From Piscinibacter gummiphilus (GTDB lineage Bacteria; Pseudomonadota; Gammaproteobacteria; Burkholderiales; Burkholderiaceae_C), in the NCBI RefSeq assembly GCF_002116905.1, contig NZ_CP015118.1, positions 2,294,001 through 2,358,000 of the forward strand: a DNA stretch of 64,000 nucleotides, in the 5' to 3' direction. Each line of letters begins with the position of its first letter. Position 1 is the stretch's first letter. Shown here piece by piece: positions 39,486 through 47,966 of this stretch. Made by a program: the position numbers and the translations under genes. A model generated the notes under the pieces. That model did not search any database, was not told where the DNA came from, and saw only the letters and a list, made by a program, of their open reading frames with translations.

Positions 39486-41740
39486 GCGGCTCGCGCGATG
39501 CGCCCCGTGGACAAGGCTTCCATGATCCGGTCGCGCGGGCCGTCGGCGACGATCTTGCCGCCGTCGATCACGATCACTCGGTTGACCATCGCCAGCAGCG
39601 AGGTGCGGTGCGTGACCAGCACGACGGTCTTGTTCTCGGCGAACTTGGTGATGTTCTGCGTGATCTGGGCTTCGGTGGAGAAGTCCATCGCGCTCGTGGG
39701 TTCGTCGAGCAGCAGGATGGGCGCGTTGTGCAGCACGGCGCGGGCGAGGCCGATGCCCTGGCGCTGCCCGCCCGAGAGCGATTCGCCGCGCTCGCCCACC
39801 GGCATGTCGAAGCCGCGCGGGTGGCGGTAGATGAAGCTCGTCATGCCCGCCAGTTCGGCGGCGGCCACGACGGCGCTGTCGTCGGCGTAGGGCAGGCCGA
39901 AGGTGATGTTGTCGCGCAGCGTGCCGTAGAAGAGGGTCACGTCCTGCGAGACGTAGCCGAGGTTGCGGCGCACGTCGGCGGGGTCCAGCTGGCGCAGGTC
40001 GATGCCGTCGATCAGCACGGCGCCCTCGGTGGGCTGGTACAGGCCCATGATGAGTCGTTCGATGGTGGACTTGCCCGAGCCGACGCGGCCGATCAGGGCC
40101 ACGCGTTCACCGGCGGCCACCTTGAACGACAGGCCCTCGAGCGCGACGTCCTGCCGGCCCGGGTACGAGAACTTGACGTTGCGGAACTCGATGTCGCCGC
40201 GCAGCTGCGGGCGCTGGATGAAGTTTTCGTCGGCCGGCCGTTCGACCGGGCGCTCCATGATCTTGTCGAGCGACTCCATCGCGGTGCGTGCGCCCTGGTA
40301 CTGCATCAGCAGCGCCACGATCTGGCCGGCGGGTCCGAGCGCGCGGCCCGCGAGCATGGACGACGCGATCAGCGCGCCCATGGTCAGGTCGCGCAGGCCG
40401 ATCAGGTGCACGCCGATGATCACGATGGAGATGGTGACCGCCTGCGTGAGCCAGCCGGTGGTGTAGCTGGCGGTGGACGACAGCGCCCGCATGCGCACGT
40501 TGGTGCGCGACAGGAACACGTTGGCCCGTTCCCAGCGGCCCTGGATCACGCCCTCGGCGCCCAGCGACTTGATGGTCTCGATGCCGGTCAGGCTCTCGAT
40601 CAGCGTGGCGTTGCGCTGGGCGGAGGCCTGGTACGTGGTCTGCGACAACTCGTGCAGGCGGTGCTGCAGCACGTAGCCCATCACGAGGATCACCGCGAAG
40701 GCGACCAGCACGGGCACCGCGAGCCACGGGGAGATCCAGGCCAGCACGATGATGAAGAGCAGCGCGAAGGGCAGGTCGATCAGGGCCGTCACGGTGCTGG
40801 ACGCGATGAAGTCGCGCACCTGCTCGAAGCCGCGCAGGTTCGAGGCGAACGAGCCCACCGACTCGGGGCGGTTCTCGAGGCGCATGCCGAGCACGCGTTC
40901 CATCAGGCGGGCCGAGATCTGCACGTCGATGCGGGCACTGGCCTCGTCGACGAAGTGGCTGCGCAGCAGGCGCATGAACAGGTCGGCGCACATGATGAGC
41001 ACGACGCCCACCGACAGGGCCCACAGCGTCTCGATGGCGTTGTTGGGCACGACGCGGTCGTACACGTTCATCGAGAACAGCGGGAACACCAGCGCGAAGA
41101 AGTTGACGAGCAGCGCGGCCCACAGCACGTCGCGGTAGACGAAGCGCTGTTCGAGCACCGCGCTCCAGAACCAGTGCTTGTTGCGCACCGAGCGCACTTC
41201 CGGCGTGCGGGCGTCGAAGCGGAAATGCGGCCGCACGAAGAGCACGACGCCGGTGAATCGTTCGGCCAGCGCATCGCGCCCGATGCCCACCGAGCCCTGG
41301 CCGGTCTCGGGCAGCAGCACGCGGGCCTCGGTGTGGTCGGCGTTCCAGCCGAGCAGCACGCAGGCCTGGCTGTCCTTCAGGATCAGGATGGCGGGCAGGG
41401 CGGCCGTGTCGATGTCGGCGAGCGCCAGGCGCTGCAGCTTGGCCGACATGCCGGCGCGGGCGGCGGCACGTTCGGCGAGTTCGAGCGTGAGGCGGGCCTT
41501 GCCACTGGCCCCGAGGGGCAGCCCGGCCGACAGCGAGGCGCGCGACGCGGCCCGACCGGTGAGGCGGCAGACCTCGACCAGGCAGTCGAGCAGGGGGTCG
41601 GGGTGGATCAGGTCTTCGCGCAGGCGCTGGGTGGCGGCGTCGGCCGTGACCGGCGGGACGGCCGTCGCCGAGGGTGGGGGCGCGGAGCCCCCCGGCGTGG
41701 CGGGGTGTGTCGGACCTTGTTGACCTTGTTGTGCCGTCAT
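39482..41740 (-). CDS. lapB: Type I secretion ABC exporter with C39-like N-terminal domain (LapB-like)
   Basis: 752 residues. A Pro/Thr-rich N-terminus precedes a C39-peptidase-like domain (about 45-175). It looks catalytically dead: Asp appears in the nucleophile position (LLDCLVEV aligns with the HlyB-type LYALVIL) and the His of the HFVVL block is replaced in ACVLLGWN. Six-helix ABC membrane domain at about 195-490, starting YRDVLWAALLVNFFALVFPLFSMNVYDRVVPN. ATPase: Walker A GRVGSGKST near 550, signature LSGGQRQGIGLARA near 655, Walker B ILLLDEPTSAMD near 675. It energises one-step export of the RTX adhesin. The stop overlaps the lapC start. The Nudix gene ends 16 bp upstream on the same strand and may share the transcript. 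Confidence 0.93.
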   Translation of the reverse strand: MTAQQGQQGPTHPATPGGSAPPPSATAVPPVTADAATQRLREDLIHPDPLLDCLVEVCRLTGRAASRASLSAGLPLGASGKARLTLELAERAAARAGMSAKLQRLALADIDTAALPAILILKDSQACVLLGWNADHTEARVLLPETGQGSVGIGRDALAERFTGVVLFVRPHFRFDARTPEVRSVRNKHWFWSAVLEQRFVYRDVLWAALLVNFFALVFPLFSMNVYDRVVPNNAIETLWALSVGVVLIMCADLFMRLLRSHFVDEASARIDVQISARLMERVLGMRLENRPESVGSFASNLRGFEQVRDFIASSTVTALIDLPFALLFIIVLAWISPWLAVPVLVAFAVILVMGYVLQHRLHELSQTTYQASAQRNATLIESLTGIETIKSLGAEGVIQGRWERANVFLSRTNVRMRALSSTASYTTGWLTQAVTISIVIIGVHLIGLRDLTMGALIASSMLAGRALGPAGQIVALLMQYQGARTAMESLDKIMERPVERPADENFIQRPQLRGDIEFRNVKFSYPGRQDVALEGLSFKVAAGERVALIGRVGSGKSTIERLIMGLYQPTEGAVLIDGIDLRQLDPADVRRNLGYVSQDVTLFYGTLRDNITFGLPYADDSAVVAAAELAGMTSFIYRHPRGFDMPVGERGESLSGGQRQGIGLARAVLHNAPILLLDEPTSAMDFSTEAQITQNITKFAENKTVVLVTHRTSLLAMVNRVIVIDGGKIVADGPRDRIMEALSTGRIARAA

Positions 41741-41756
41741 CGTTGAAGCCTAATGC

Positions 41757-42302
41757 TCAACGGATATCGGCACAAAGCAATTCGTATTGACCCCGTTTCC
41801 GGTCGGCGAAAAAGTGCTTGAGCGTCTCGCGCACCGTGCGGAACGCCAGTTCGTCCCAGGGCACTTCCTCTTCCGAGAACAGGCGGGCCTCGATGGTCTC
41901 GGGGCCCGGGGCGAAATCGGTGTCGAGCAGGCGGGCGCGGTAGAAGAAGTGAACCTGGCCCACGTGCACCACGTTCAGCAGCGTGTAGAGCCCCTGCAGT
42001 TCCACCCGCGCGCCGGCTTCCTCGACCGTCTCGCGCACGGCGCCCTGTTCGGTCGTTTCCTGCAGTTCCATGAAGCCGGCCGGCAGCGTCCACAGGCCGA
42101 AGCGGGGTTCGATGTTGCGCTTGCACAGCAGCACCCGGTCGCCCCAGACGGGCAGGGTGCCCACCACGTTGAGCGGGTTTTCGTAGTGGATGGTGCCGCA
42201 CACGGTGCAGGTGGCGCGCTCCAGCGAGTCGTCCGGCGGAACGCGGTACTCCGTGGGCGACCCGCAGGCCTTGCAATGCTTGATGCTGCGCAACTGGAAC
42301 AT
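41757..42302 (-). CDS. Nudix hydrolase with N-terminal zinc ribbon
   Basis: 181 residues from the ATG at 42302 (MFQLRSIKHCKACG). A second ATG at 42326 would add 8 residues; neither has a clear ribosome site. A zinc ribbon with CxxC pairs (CKAC, CTVC) lies at the N-terminus. The Nudix box GX5EX7REUXEEXGU reads GFMELQETTEQGAVRETVEEAG at 68-89 and is complete. The ribbon-plus-Nudix layout is that of NudC/ADP-ribose or NADH pyrophosphatase-like enzymes, but the short length points to the smaller unassigned Nudix group, so the substrate is open. It is co-directional with lapB (16 bp) and divergent from the fumarylacetoacetate-hydrolase gene. Confidence 0.88.
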   Translation of the reverse strand: MFQLRSIKHCKACGSPTEYRVPPDDSLERATCTVCGTIHYENPLNVVGTLPVWGDRVLLCKRNIEPRFGLWTLPAGFMELQETTEQGAVRETVEEAGARVELQGLYTLLNVVHVGQVHFFYRARLLDTDFAPGPETIEARLFSEEEVPWDELAFRTVRETLKHFFADRKRGQYELLCADIR

Positions 42303-42373
42303 GGCGGGCAGTGTAGCGCCGCCCATGGCATCATCGCCGACATCCTTTCCGCAGTTCCCCGAGGCCGTACCCC

Positions 42374-43081
42374 ATGAGCCATGTGCTGACCCCGCCCCCC
42401 CTCGCCACCGTCCCGGTCGCGGGCACCGATCCCCAAGCCACGTTCCCCGTCCGCCGCATCTACTGTGTGGGCCGCAACTACGTCGACCACCAGATCGAGA
42501 TGGGCGGCAGCGGCCGCGAGGAGCCGTTCTTTTTCATGAAGCCGGCCGACGCCGTGCTGCCGGTGCGCGAAGGCGAGACCGGCACCATGCACTACCCCGG
42601 CCTCACGAAGGACCTGCACCACGAGGTGGAGCTGGTCGTGGCCATCGGCAAGGGCGGCCGCGACATCGCCCCCGAGCAGGCCCTCGACCACGTCTGGGGC
42701 TACGCCGTGGGCCTCGACATGACCCGCCGCGACCTGCAGGGCGAGGCCAAGAAGCTGGGCCGCCCCTGGTGCACCGGCAAGGGCTTCGACGAGTCCGCGC
42801 CCATCAGCCCGATCCGCGCGGCGTCCGAGTGCTACCTGAGCGCGGCCACCACCATCGCGCTCGACGTCAACAACGCCAAGCGCCAGCACAGCGTGATCGG
42901 CAAGCTCATCTGGAGCGTGCCCGAGATCATCGCGAAGGTGTCGCAGGCCTGGGACCTGGCCCCGGGCGACCTGATCTTCACGGGCACGCCCGAAGGCGTG
43001 GCCAAGGTCGTGCCGGGCGACGTGCTCGCCGCGCGCATCGACGGCGTGGGGAGCCTGCGCGTCCAGCTGGTCGAACGCTGA
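42374..43081 (+). CDS. Fumarylacetoacetate hydrolase family protein (fumarylpyruvate hydrolase-like)
   Basis: 235 residues. Family signatures are visible: CVGRNYVDHQIEMG, metal-site HHEVELVVAIG, GYAVGLDMTRRDLQ, and the C-terminal PGDLIFTGTPEGVAKVVPGD. Length and wording fit the single-domain group that includes fumarylpyruvate hydrolase (NagK) and acylpyruvases. The zeta-class glutathione transferase gene follows after 16 bp. The pair is the usual end of gentisate or homogentisate ring breakdown: isomerisation of the maleyl form, then hydrolysis to fumarate plus pyruvate or acetoacetate. No ring-cleaving dioxygenase is in the window, so the exact pathway is not fixed. Confidence 0.88.
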   Translation: MSHVLTPPPLATVPVAGTDPQATFPVRRIYCVGRNYVDHQIEMGGSGREEPFFFMKPADAVLPVREGETGTMHYPGLTKDLHHEVELVVAIGKGGRDIAPEQALDHVWGYAVGLDMTRRDLQGEAKKLGRPWCTGKGFDESAPISPIRAASECYLSAATTIALDVNNAKRQHSVIGKLIWSVPEIIAKVSQAWDLAPGDLIFTGTPEGVAKVVPGDVLAARIDGVGSLRVQLVER

Positions 43082-43097
43082 TCCCGCGGACGGTGGC

Positions 43098-43739
43098 GTG
43101 CAGCTCTACAGCTACTTCCGTTCGTCGGCATCGTTCCGGGTGCGCATCGCGCTCGAGCTCAAGGGGCTCGCGTACGACTACCTCCCGGTGCACCTGCTGA
43201 AGAACGAGCAGCTGCAGGCGCCGTTCGCCGACCTGAACCCCACGCACCTGATCCCGCTGCTGAAGGATGGCGACCTGACGGTCGCCCAGTCCCTGGCCAT
43301 CGTCGAGTACCTCGACGAGACCCACCCCGAGCCGCCGCTGCTGCCGGCCGACCCGGCGGGGCGGGCCCGGGTGCGGGGCCTGGCGCTCGACGTGGCCTGC
43401 GAGATCCACCCGCTCAACAACCTGCGCGTGCTGCGGTACCTCGTCAAGACCCTCGGGGTCGACGACGAGGCCAAGAACGCGTGGTACCGCCACTGGGTGG
43501 AGGACGGCCTCGCGGCCGTCGAGGCCCAGCTGGCCGGCAGCCCGGCCACCGGCCGCTTCTGCCACGGCGACACGCCCACGCTGGCCGACATCGTGCTCGT
43601 GCCCCAGATCTTCAACGCCCGCCGGATGGATTGCCGGCTCGACCACGTGCCCACCGTGAAACGCATCGCCGACCACTGCATGACCCTCGACGCCTTCGCG
43701 AAGGCCCAGCCGTCCGCGTGCCCGGACGCGCAGGCATGA
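43098..43739 (+). CDS. maiA: Maleylacetoacetate / maleylpyruvate isomerase (zeta-class glutathione S-transferase)
   Basis: 213 residues starting at GTG 43098. The zeta-class active-site block SSASFRVRIALELKGL is near residue 9-24, the glutathione-binding segment DLTVAQSLAIVEYLDE follows, and the helical C-terminal half contains EIHPLNNLRVLRYL and TPTLADIVLVPQ. It should isomerise the cis maleyl compound to the trans fumaryl compound using glutathione. The start codon context is poor but the N-terminal strand MQLYSYFRSS fits the family. Its stop overlaps the pgeF start by ATGA (43736-43739). Confidence 0.92.
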   Translation: MQLYSYFRSSASFRVRIALELKGLAYDYLPVHLLKNEQLQAPFADLNPTHLIPLLKDGDLTVAQSLAIVEYLDETHPEPPLLPADPAGRARVRGLALDVACEIHPLNNLRVLRYLVKTLGVDDEAKNAWYRHWVEDGLAAVEAQLAGSPATGRFCHGDTPTLADIVLVPQIFNARRMDCRLDHVPTVKRIADHCMTLDAFAKAQPSACPDAQA

Positions 43740-44497
43740 ACCCCGACTGGCTGCAGCCCGACTGGACGGCCCCGGGCGCGAAGGGCCTGATGAGCACCCG
43801 CGCGGGCGGGCAGAGCACGGCCCCGTTCGACCGCCTGAACCTCGGCACGGCCGTGGGGGACGACCCCGCGGTCGTCGCGCGCAACCGCGCCATCTTCCGT
43901 GCCGCCACCGGCGGCGCCGCGCCCGTGTTCCTGAAACAGGTGCACGGGACACGCGTGCTGCGCCTCGGGGCATCGCACGCCGCCTCCAACGCCACGGTGG
44001 AGGAGGCCGACGCCAGCGTCACCACCGAACCGGGCCTCGCGTGCACGGTGCTCGTGGCCGACTGCCTGCCGGTGCTGTTCGCCGCGCCGGAAGGCCGGGC
44101 CGTGGGCGCGGCCCATGCCGGGTGGCGCGGGCTGTGCGGCGGCGTGCTCGAGGCGACGCTGCGCGAGGTGTGCGCCGCGGCGGTCTGCGGGCCCGATGAA
44201 GTGTCGGTGTGGCTGGGCGCCTGCATCGGTCCGCGCCGCTTCGAGGTGGGCCCCGACGTGCTCGAGGCCTTCGGGGCCGCCGGCGACACGGCCGTGGCCG
44301 CATGCTTTGCGCCGCTGCGTCCGGGCAAGTGGCTGGCCGACCTGCCGCGCCTCGCGCGCGGGCGGCTCGCGGCCGCCGGTGTCACCGCCATCAGCGGCGG
44401 CACCTGGTGCACCGTCGAGGACACCTCACGGTTCTTTTCGTTCCGCCGCGACGGCGTCACCGGCCGCATGGCCGCGGCGGCCTGGATCGACCGCTGA
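43736..44497 (+). CDS. pgeF: Peptidoglycan editing factor PgeF (DUF152/YfiH, laccase-domain protein)
   Basis: 253 residues. Conserved blocks of the YfiH family are present: FLKQVHGTRVLRL, VLVADCLPVLFA with Cys, AAHAGWRGLCGGV with the metal-binding His, and WLGACIGPRRFEVG. The family is a purine nucleoside/oxidase-like protein in structure; in E. coli, PgeF removes wrongly incorporated L-Ser from peptidoglycan precursors. The start overlaps the maiA stop, which suggests one transcript. Its last 72 bp overlap the convergent small membrane protein gene on the other strand. Confidence 0.92.
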   Translation: MNPDWLQPDWTAPGAKGLMSTRAGGQSTAPFDRLNLGTAVGDDPAVVARNRAIFRAATGGAAPVFLKQVHGTRVLRLGASHAASNATVEEADASVTTEPGLACTVLVADCLPVLFAAPEGRAVGAAHAGWRGLCGGVLEATLREVCAAAVCGPDEVSVWLGACIGPRRFEVGPDVLEAFGAAGDTAVAACFAPLRPGKWLADLPRLARGRLAAAGVTAISGGTWCTVEDTSRFFSFRRDGVTGRMAAAAWIDR

Positions 44498-44713
44498 CGC
44501 CGCCAGGGCCGCCGCGTCGGCCTCGGCTTCGGCCGCCTTGCGTGCGCGGCGCCGGGCCGGCGTGCCCATCAGGTACAGCACGATCGACAGCGGCAGCGCG
44601 CCGTACAGCAGGAACGTGAACAGGGCGCCGAGCACGGTGCCCTGCGGGCTCGTGGCTTCCGCGAGGGCCATCATCACAGTGACAAACAACCAGGCGATCG
44701 TGATGATGTGCAT
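44426..44713 (-). CDS. Small two-helix membrane protein of unknown function
   Basis: 95 residues from the ATG at 44713. Two hydrophobic helices, about 3-19 (IITIAWLFVTVMMALAE) and about 27-47 (VLGALFTFLLYGALPLSIVLYL), are joined by ATSPQGT and followed by a basic GTPARRRARK segment and an Ala-rich tail. The hydrophobic half is too well formed to be a shadow and recalls short proteins seen beside housekeeping genes in Burkholderiales, though I cannot name it. The C-terminal 24 codons lie antisense to the end of pgeF; the true stop codon is fixed but the tail is of low complexity. The 77 bp to phaC hold the divergent promoters. Confidence 0.7.
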   Translation of the reverse strand: MHIITIAWLFVTVMMALAEATSPQGTVLGALFTFLLYGALPLSIVLYLMGTPARRRARKAAEAEADAAALAASAVDPGRRGHAAGDAVAAERKEP

Positions 44714-44790
44714 GGGATTCCGGTGACACGTTTTTAGGGCGAGAATGGGTCGAGTCGAGTGTCCGTCATCCGTGTGCACGAAGGAGACCT

Positions 44791-46503
44791 GTGAAGAACC
44801 GCGCTGTCCCCGATCCCCGCATCACCGAAGCCTTCGAGGCCTTCGGATCCACGGCCACCGACATGCTGAAGTCCGTCTCGGGACTGAGTGTGCCATTGCC
44901 CGCTCTGACCGAACTCCAGTCCGACTACCTCCGCCAGGCCTCCGAGTTGTGGAACAAGTCGGTGAACTTCGGTTCATCGAATGGCGAGGGTGCGAAGGCC
45001 CCCATCCCCGACCGGCGCTTCGCCGCGCCCGAATGGCAGTCCGACCCGGCCTCGTCGTTCGCCGCCCAGCTGTACCTGCTGAACGCGCGCACGCTGCAGA
45101 AGCTCGCCGACGCCGTCGAAGGCGACGAGAAGCCGCGCCAGCGGCTGCGCTTCGCCGTGCAGCAGTGGGTGGCCGCCGCGTCGCCCGCCAACTACCTGGC
45201 GACCAATCCCGAGGCGCTGCGCAAGGCCGTGGCCACGCAGGGCGAGAGCCTGAAGGAGGGCTTGGCGCACCTCGTCAACGACCTGCGCCAGGGACACATG
45301 TCCCAGACGGACGAGAGCCTCTTCGAGGTGGGCCGCAACGTCGCCACCACCGAGGGCGACGTGGTGTTCGAGAACGAGCTGTTCCAGCTGCTCGAGTACA
45401 AGCCTCTGACGGCGAAGGTGCACGCGCGTCCGTTGCTGATGGTGCCGCCGTGCATCAACAAGTACTACATCCTCGACCTGCAGCCGTCGAACTCGCTGAT
45501 CCGCTACGCGGTGGCCGAGGGGCACCGGGTGTTCGTGGTCAGCTGGCGCAACGCCGACGCCAGCATGGCCCACATGACCTGGGACGACTACATCGAGACG
45601 GGCGCCATCCAGGCGATCGAGCTGGTGCAGGAGATCACCGGCGCCGAGACCATCAACACGCTCGGCTTCTGCGTCGGTGGCACCATTCTTGCCACTGCGC
45701 TGTCGGTGCTGGCCCGTCGTGGCGTCCAGCCCGCCGAAAGCATGACGCTGCTGACCACCTTCCTCGATTTCGAGAACACCGGCGTCCTCGACCTGTTCGT
45801 GGACGAGGCGATGGTGAAGATGCGCGAGCTCACCATCGGCCCGGACAGCCCCACGAAGGGCGGCCTGCTCAAGGGCCAGGAACTCGCCGGCACGTTCAGC
45901 TCGCTGCGCCCGAACGACCTGGTCTGGAACTACGTGGTGGGCAACTACCTGAAGGGCGAGACCCCGCCCGCGTTCGACCTGCTGTACTGGAACAGCGACA
46001 GCACCAACCTGCCGGGGCCCATGTACTGCTGGTACCTGCGCCACACGTACCACGAGAACAACCTCGTGAAGCCCGGCACGGCCGTGGTGTGCGGCGAGGC
46101 GGTGGACTTCGGCGAACTCGACCTGCCCGTGTACGTGTACGGCTCGCGCGAGGACCACATCGTCCCGTGGGACGCCGCGTACCGCAACCTCGCCGCGCTG
46201 AGCGGCAACCAGGGGCGCACCCGCTTCGTGCTGGGCGCCTCGGGCCACATCGCCGGCGTGATCAACCCGCCGGCGGCGAAGAAGCGCAGCCACTGGATCG
46301 GCAACGGCACGGCCAAGGCCCCGGCCACCGCCCAGGCCTGGCTCGAGAAGGCCACCGAACACGCCGGCAGCTGGTGGCCCGACTGGTCCGCCTGGCTCGC
46401 TCGCAACGCCGGCCCGATGGTGGCCGCGCCGAAACGACCCGGCTCCAGGCAGTACCCGCCCATCGAGGCGGCTCCCGGCCGCTATGTCAAGCAGAAAGCC
46501 TGA
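44791..46503 (+). CDS. phaC: Class I poly(3-hydroxyalkanoate) polymerase
   Basis: 570 residues from GTG 44791 with AAGGAG at 44781-44786. The lipase-like box is GFCVGG with Cys294. Asp455 (SREDHIVPW) and His486 (GASGHIAG) complete the triad; the Cys-to-Asp distance of 161 equals that in Cupriavidus PhaC (Cys319, Asp480, His508). The length and the N-terminal domain before residue 180 are those of class I single-subunit synthases. It polymerises 3-hydroxybutyryl-CoA on the surface of storage granules. First gene of phaC-phaA-phaB. Confidence 0.96.
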   Translation: MKNRAVPDPRITEAFEAFGSTATDMLKSVSGLSVPLPALTELQSDYLRQASELWNKSVNFGSSNGEGAKAPIPDRRFAAPEWQSDPASSFAAQLYLLNARTLQKLADAVEGDEKPRQRLRFAVQQWVAAASPANYLATNPEALRKAVATQGESLKEGLAHLVNDLRQGHMSQTDESLFEVGRNVATTEGDVVFENELFQLLEYKPLTAKVHARPLLMVPPCINKYYILDLQPSNSLIRYAVAEGHRVFVVSWRNADASMAHMTWDDYIETGAIQAIELVQEITGAETINTLGFCVGGTILATALSVLARRGVQPAESMTLLTTFLDFENTGVLDLFVDEAMVKMRELTIGPDSPTKGGLLKGQELAGTFSSLRPNDLVWNYVVGNYLKGETPPAFDLLYWNSDSTNLPGPMYCWYLRHTYHENNLVKPGTAVVCGEAVDFGELDLPVYVYGSREDHIVPWDAAYRNLAALSGNQGRTRFVLGASGHIAGVINPPAAKKRSHWIGNGTAKAPATAQAWLEKATEHAGSWWPDWSAWLARNAGPMVAAPKRPGSRQYPPIEAAPGRYVKQKA

Positions 46504-46572
46504 CACCTTGACGCGCCGACCCCCGAAGCAGACATTGCCTTCATCCACTCCCCCTTTTCCGGAGACTTTCCC

Positions 46573-47751
46573 ATGACCGACATCGTCATCGTCGCCGCCG
46601 CCCGCACCGCCGTGGGCAAGTTCGGTGGCACCCTCGCCAAGACCCCTGCACCGGAATTGGGCGCCGCCGTCGTCGTCGACCTGCTGCGCCGCGCGAAACT
46701 CACCGGCGACCAGATCAACGAAGTGATCCTGGGCCAGGTGCTCACCGCCGGCTCGGGCCAGAACCCCGCCCGCCAGACCGTCGTCAAGAGCGGCCTGCCG
46801 CAGGGCGTGCCGGCGCTGACCATCAACGCCGTGTGCGGCTCGGGCCTGAAGGCCGTGATGCTGGCGGCCCAGGCCATCCGTGACGGCGACTCCGAGATCA
46901 TCATCGCCGGCGGCCAGGAGAGCATGAGCCTCGCCCCGCACGTGCTGCCCAACTCGCGTGAAGGCCAGCGCATGGGCGACTGGAAGCTCGTCGACTCCAT
47001 GATCACCGACGGCCTGTGGGACGTGTACAACCAGTACCACATGGGCATCACCGCCGAGAACGTGGCGAAGAAGCACGGCATCAGCCGCGAGGCGCAGGAC
47101 GCCTTCGCGCTCGCGTCGCAGCAGAAGGCCGTGGCCGCGCAGGACGCCGGCAAGTTCAAGGACGAGATCGTGCCGTTCACGATCCCGCAGAAGAAGGGTG
47201 ACCCGGTGGTGTTCGCCACCGACGAATTCATCAACCGCAAGAGCACGGCCGAGGCACTCGCCGGCCTGCGCCCCGCCTTCGACAAGGCGGGCGGTGTCAC
47301 CGCGGGCAACGCGTCGGGCCTGAACGACGGCGCCGCCGGCGTGGTCGTCATGACCGCGAAGAAGGCCGACCAGCTGGGCCTCACGCCGCTCGCGCGCATC
47401 CGCAGCTACGCCACCGTGGCGCTCGACCCGTCCATCATGGGCATGGGCCCCGTGCCCGCCTCGCAGAAGGCGCTGCGGCGCGCCGGCTGGAAGGCCTCCG
47501 ACCTCGACCTGCTCGAGATCAACGAAGCCTTCGCGGCCCAGGCCTGCGCCGTCAACAACGAGATGGGCTGGGACACCAGCAAGGTCAACGTCAACGGCGG
47601 TGCCATCGCCATCGGCCACCCCATCGGTGCGTCGGGCTGCCGCATCCTCGTCACGCTGCTGCACGAGATGCAGCGCCGCGATGCCAAGAAGGGCATCGCG
47701 AGCCTGTGCATCGGGGGTGGCATGGGCGTTGCACTGACGGTCGAGCGCTGA
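46573..47751 (+). CDS. phaA: Acetyl-CoA acetyltransferase (beta-ketothiolase)
   Basis: 392 residues, standard thiolase length. Nucleophile Cys88 lies in INAVCGSGLKAV. The His349 block is GGAIAIGHPIGASG, and Cys379 in SLCIGGGMG is the acid/base. It condenses two acetyl-CoA to acetoacetyl-CoA, the first step of polyhydroxybutyrate synthesis. It lies between phaC (69 bp before) and phaB (215 bp after). The ATG at 46573 is preceded by CCGGAGA. Confidence 0.97.
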   Translation: MTDIVIVAAARTAVGKFGGTLAKTPAPELGAAVVVDLLRRAKLTGDQINEVILGQVLTAGSGQNPARQTVVKSGLPQGVPALTINAVCGSGLKAVMLAAQAIRDGDSEIIIAGGQESMSLAPHVLPNSREGQRMGDWKLVDSMITDGLWDVYNQYHMGITAENVAKKHGISREAQDAFALASQQKAVAAQDAGKFKDEIVPFTIPQKKGDPVVFATDEFINRKSTAEALAGLRPAFDKAGGVTAGNASGLNDGAAGVVVMTAKKADQLGLTPLARIRSYATVALDPSIMGMGPVPASQKALRRAGWKASDLDLLEINEAFAAQACAVNNEMGWDTSKVNVNGGAIAIGHPIGASGCRILVTLLHEMQRRDAKKGIASLCIGGGMGVALTVER

Positions 47752-47966
47752 CCCGGTTTCATCACCGCTGGACCTCCTCGCGCACCGCCTCGGTGTGCGG
47801 TGGGTCAGGGGATGTCCACACGGGCGGTGCACAGCGGCAACGGTCATCGGCGACCCCAGGGGGAACCCGATTGACCGGTGCCCACCAGAGGGGGACGCTC
47901 GGGGTGCCTGCTCACGAAGCGGGTTCCCGGGCCAAACCCCCATTCATCGATTTCAAGGAGAGGTAA

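Noticed and set aside
41215..41610. Active C39 peptidase domain at the N-terminus of the LapB-like exporter
   Set aside because: The catalytic Cys position is Asp and the His is missing, and the adhesin has no double-Gly leader. It is a C39-like, non-peptidase domain as in HlyB.
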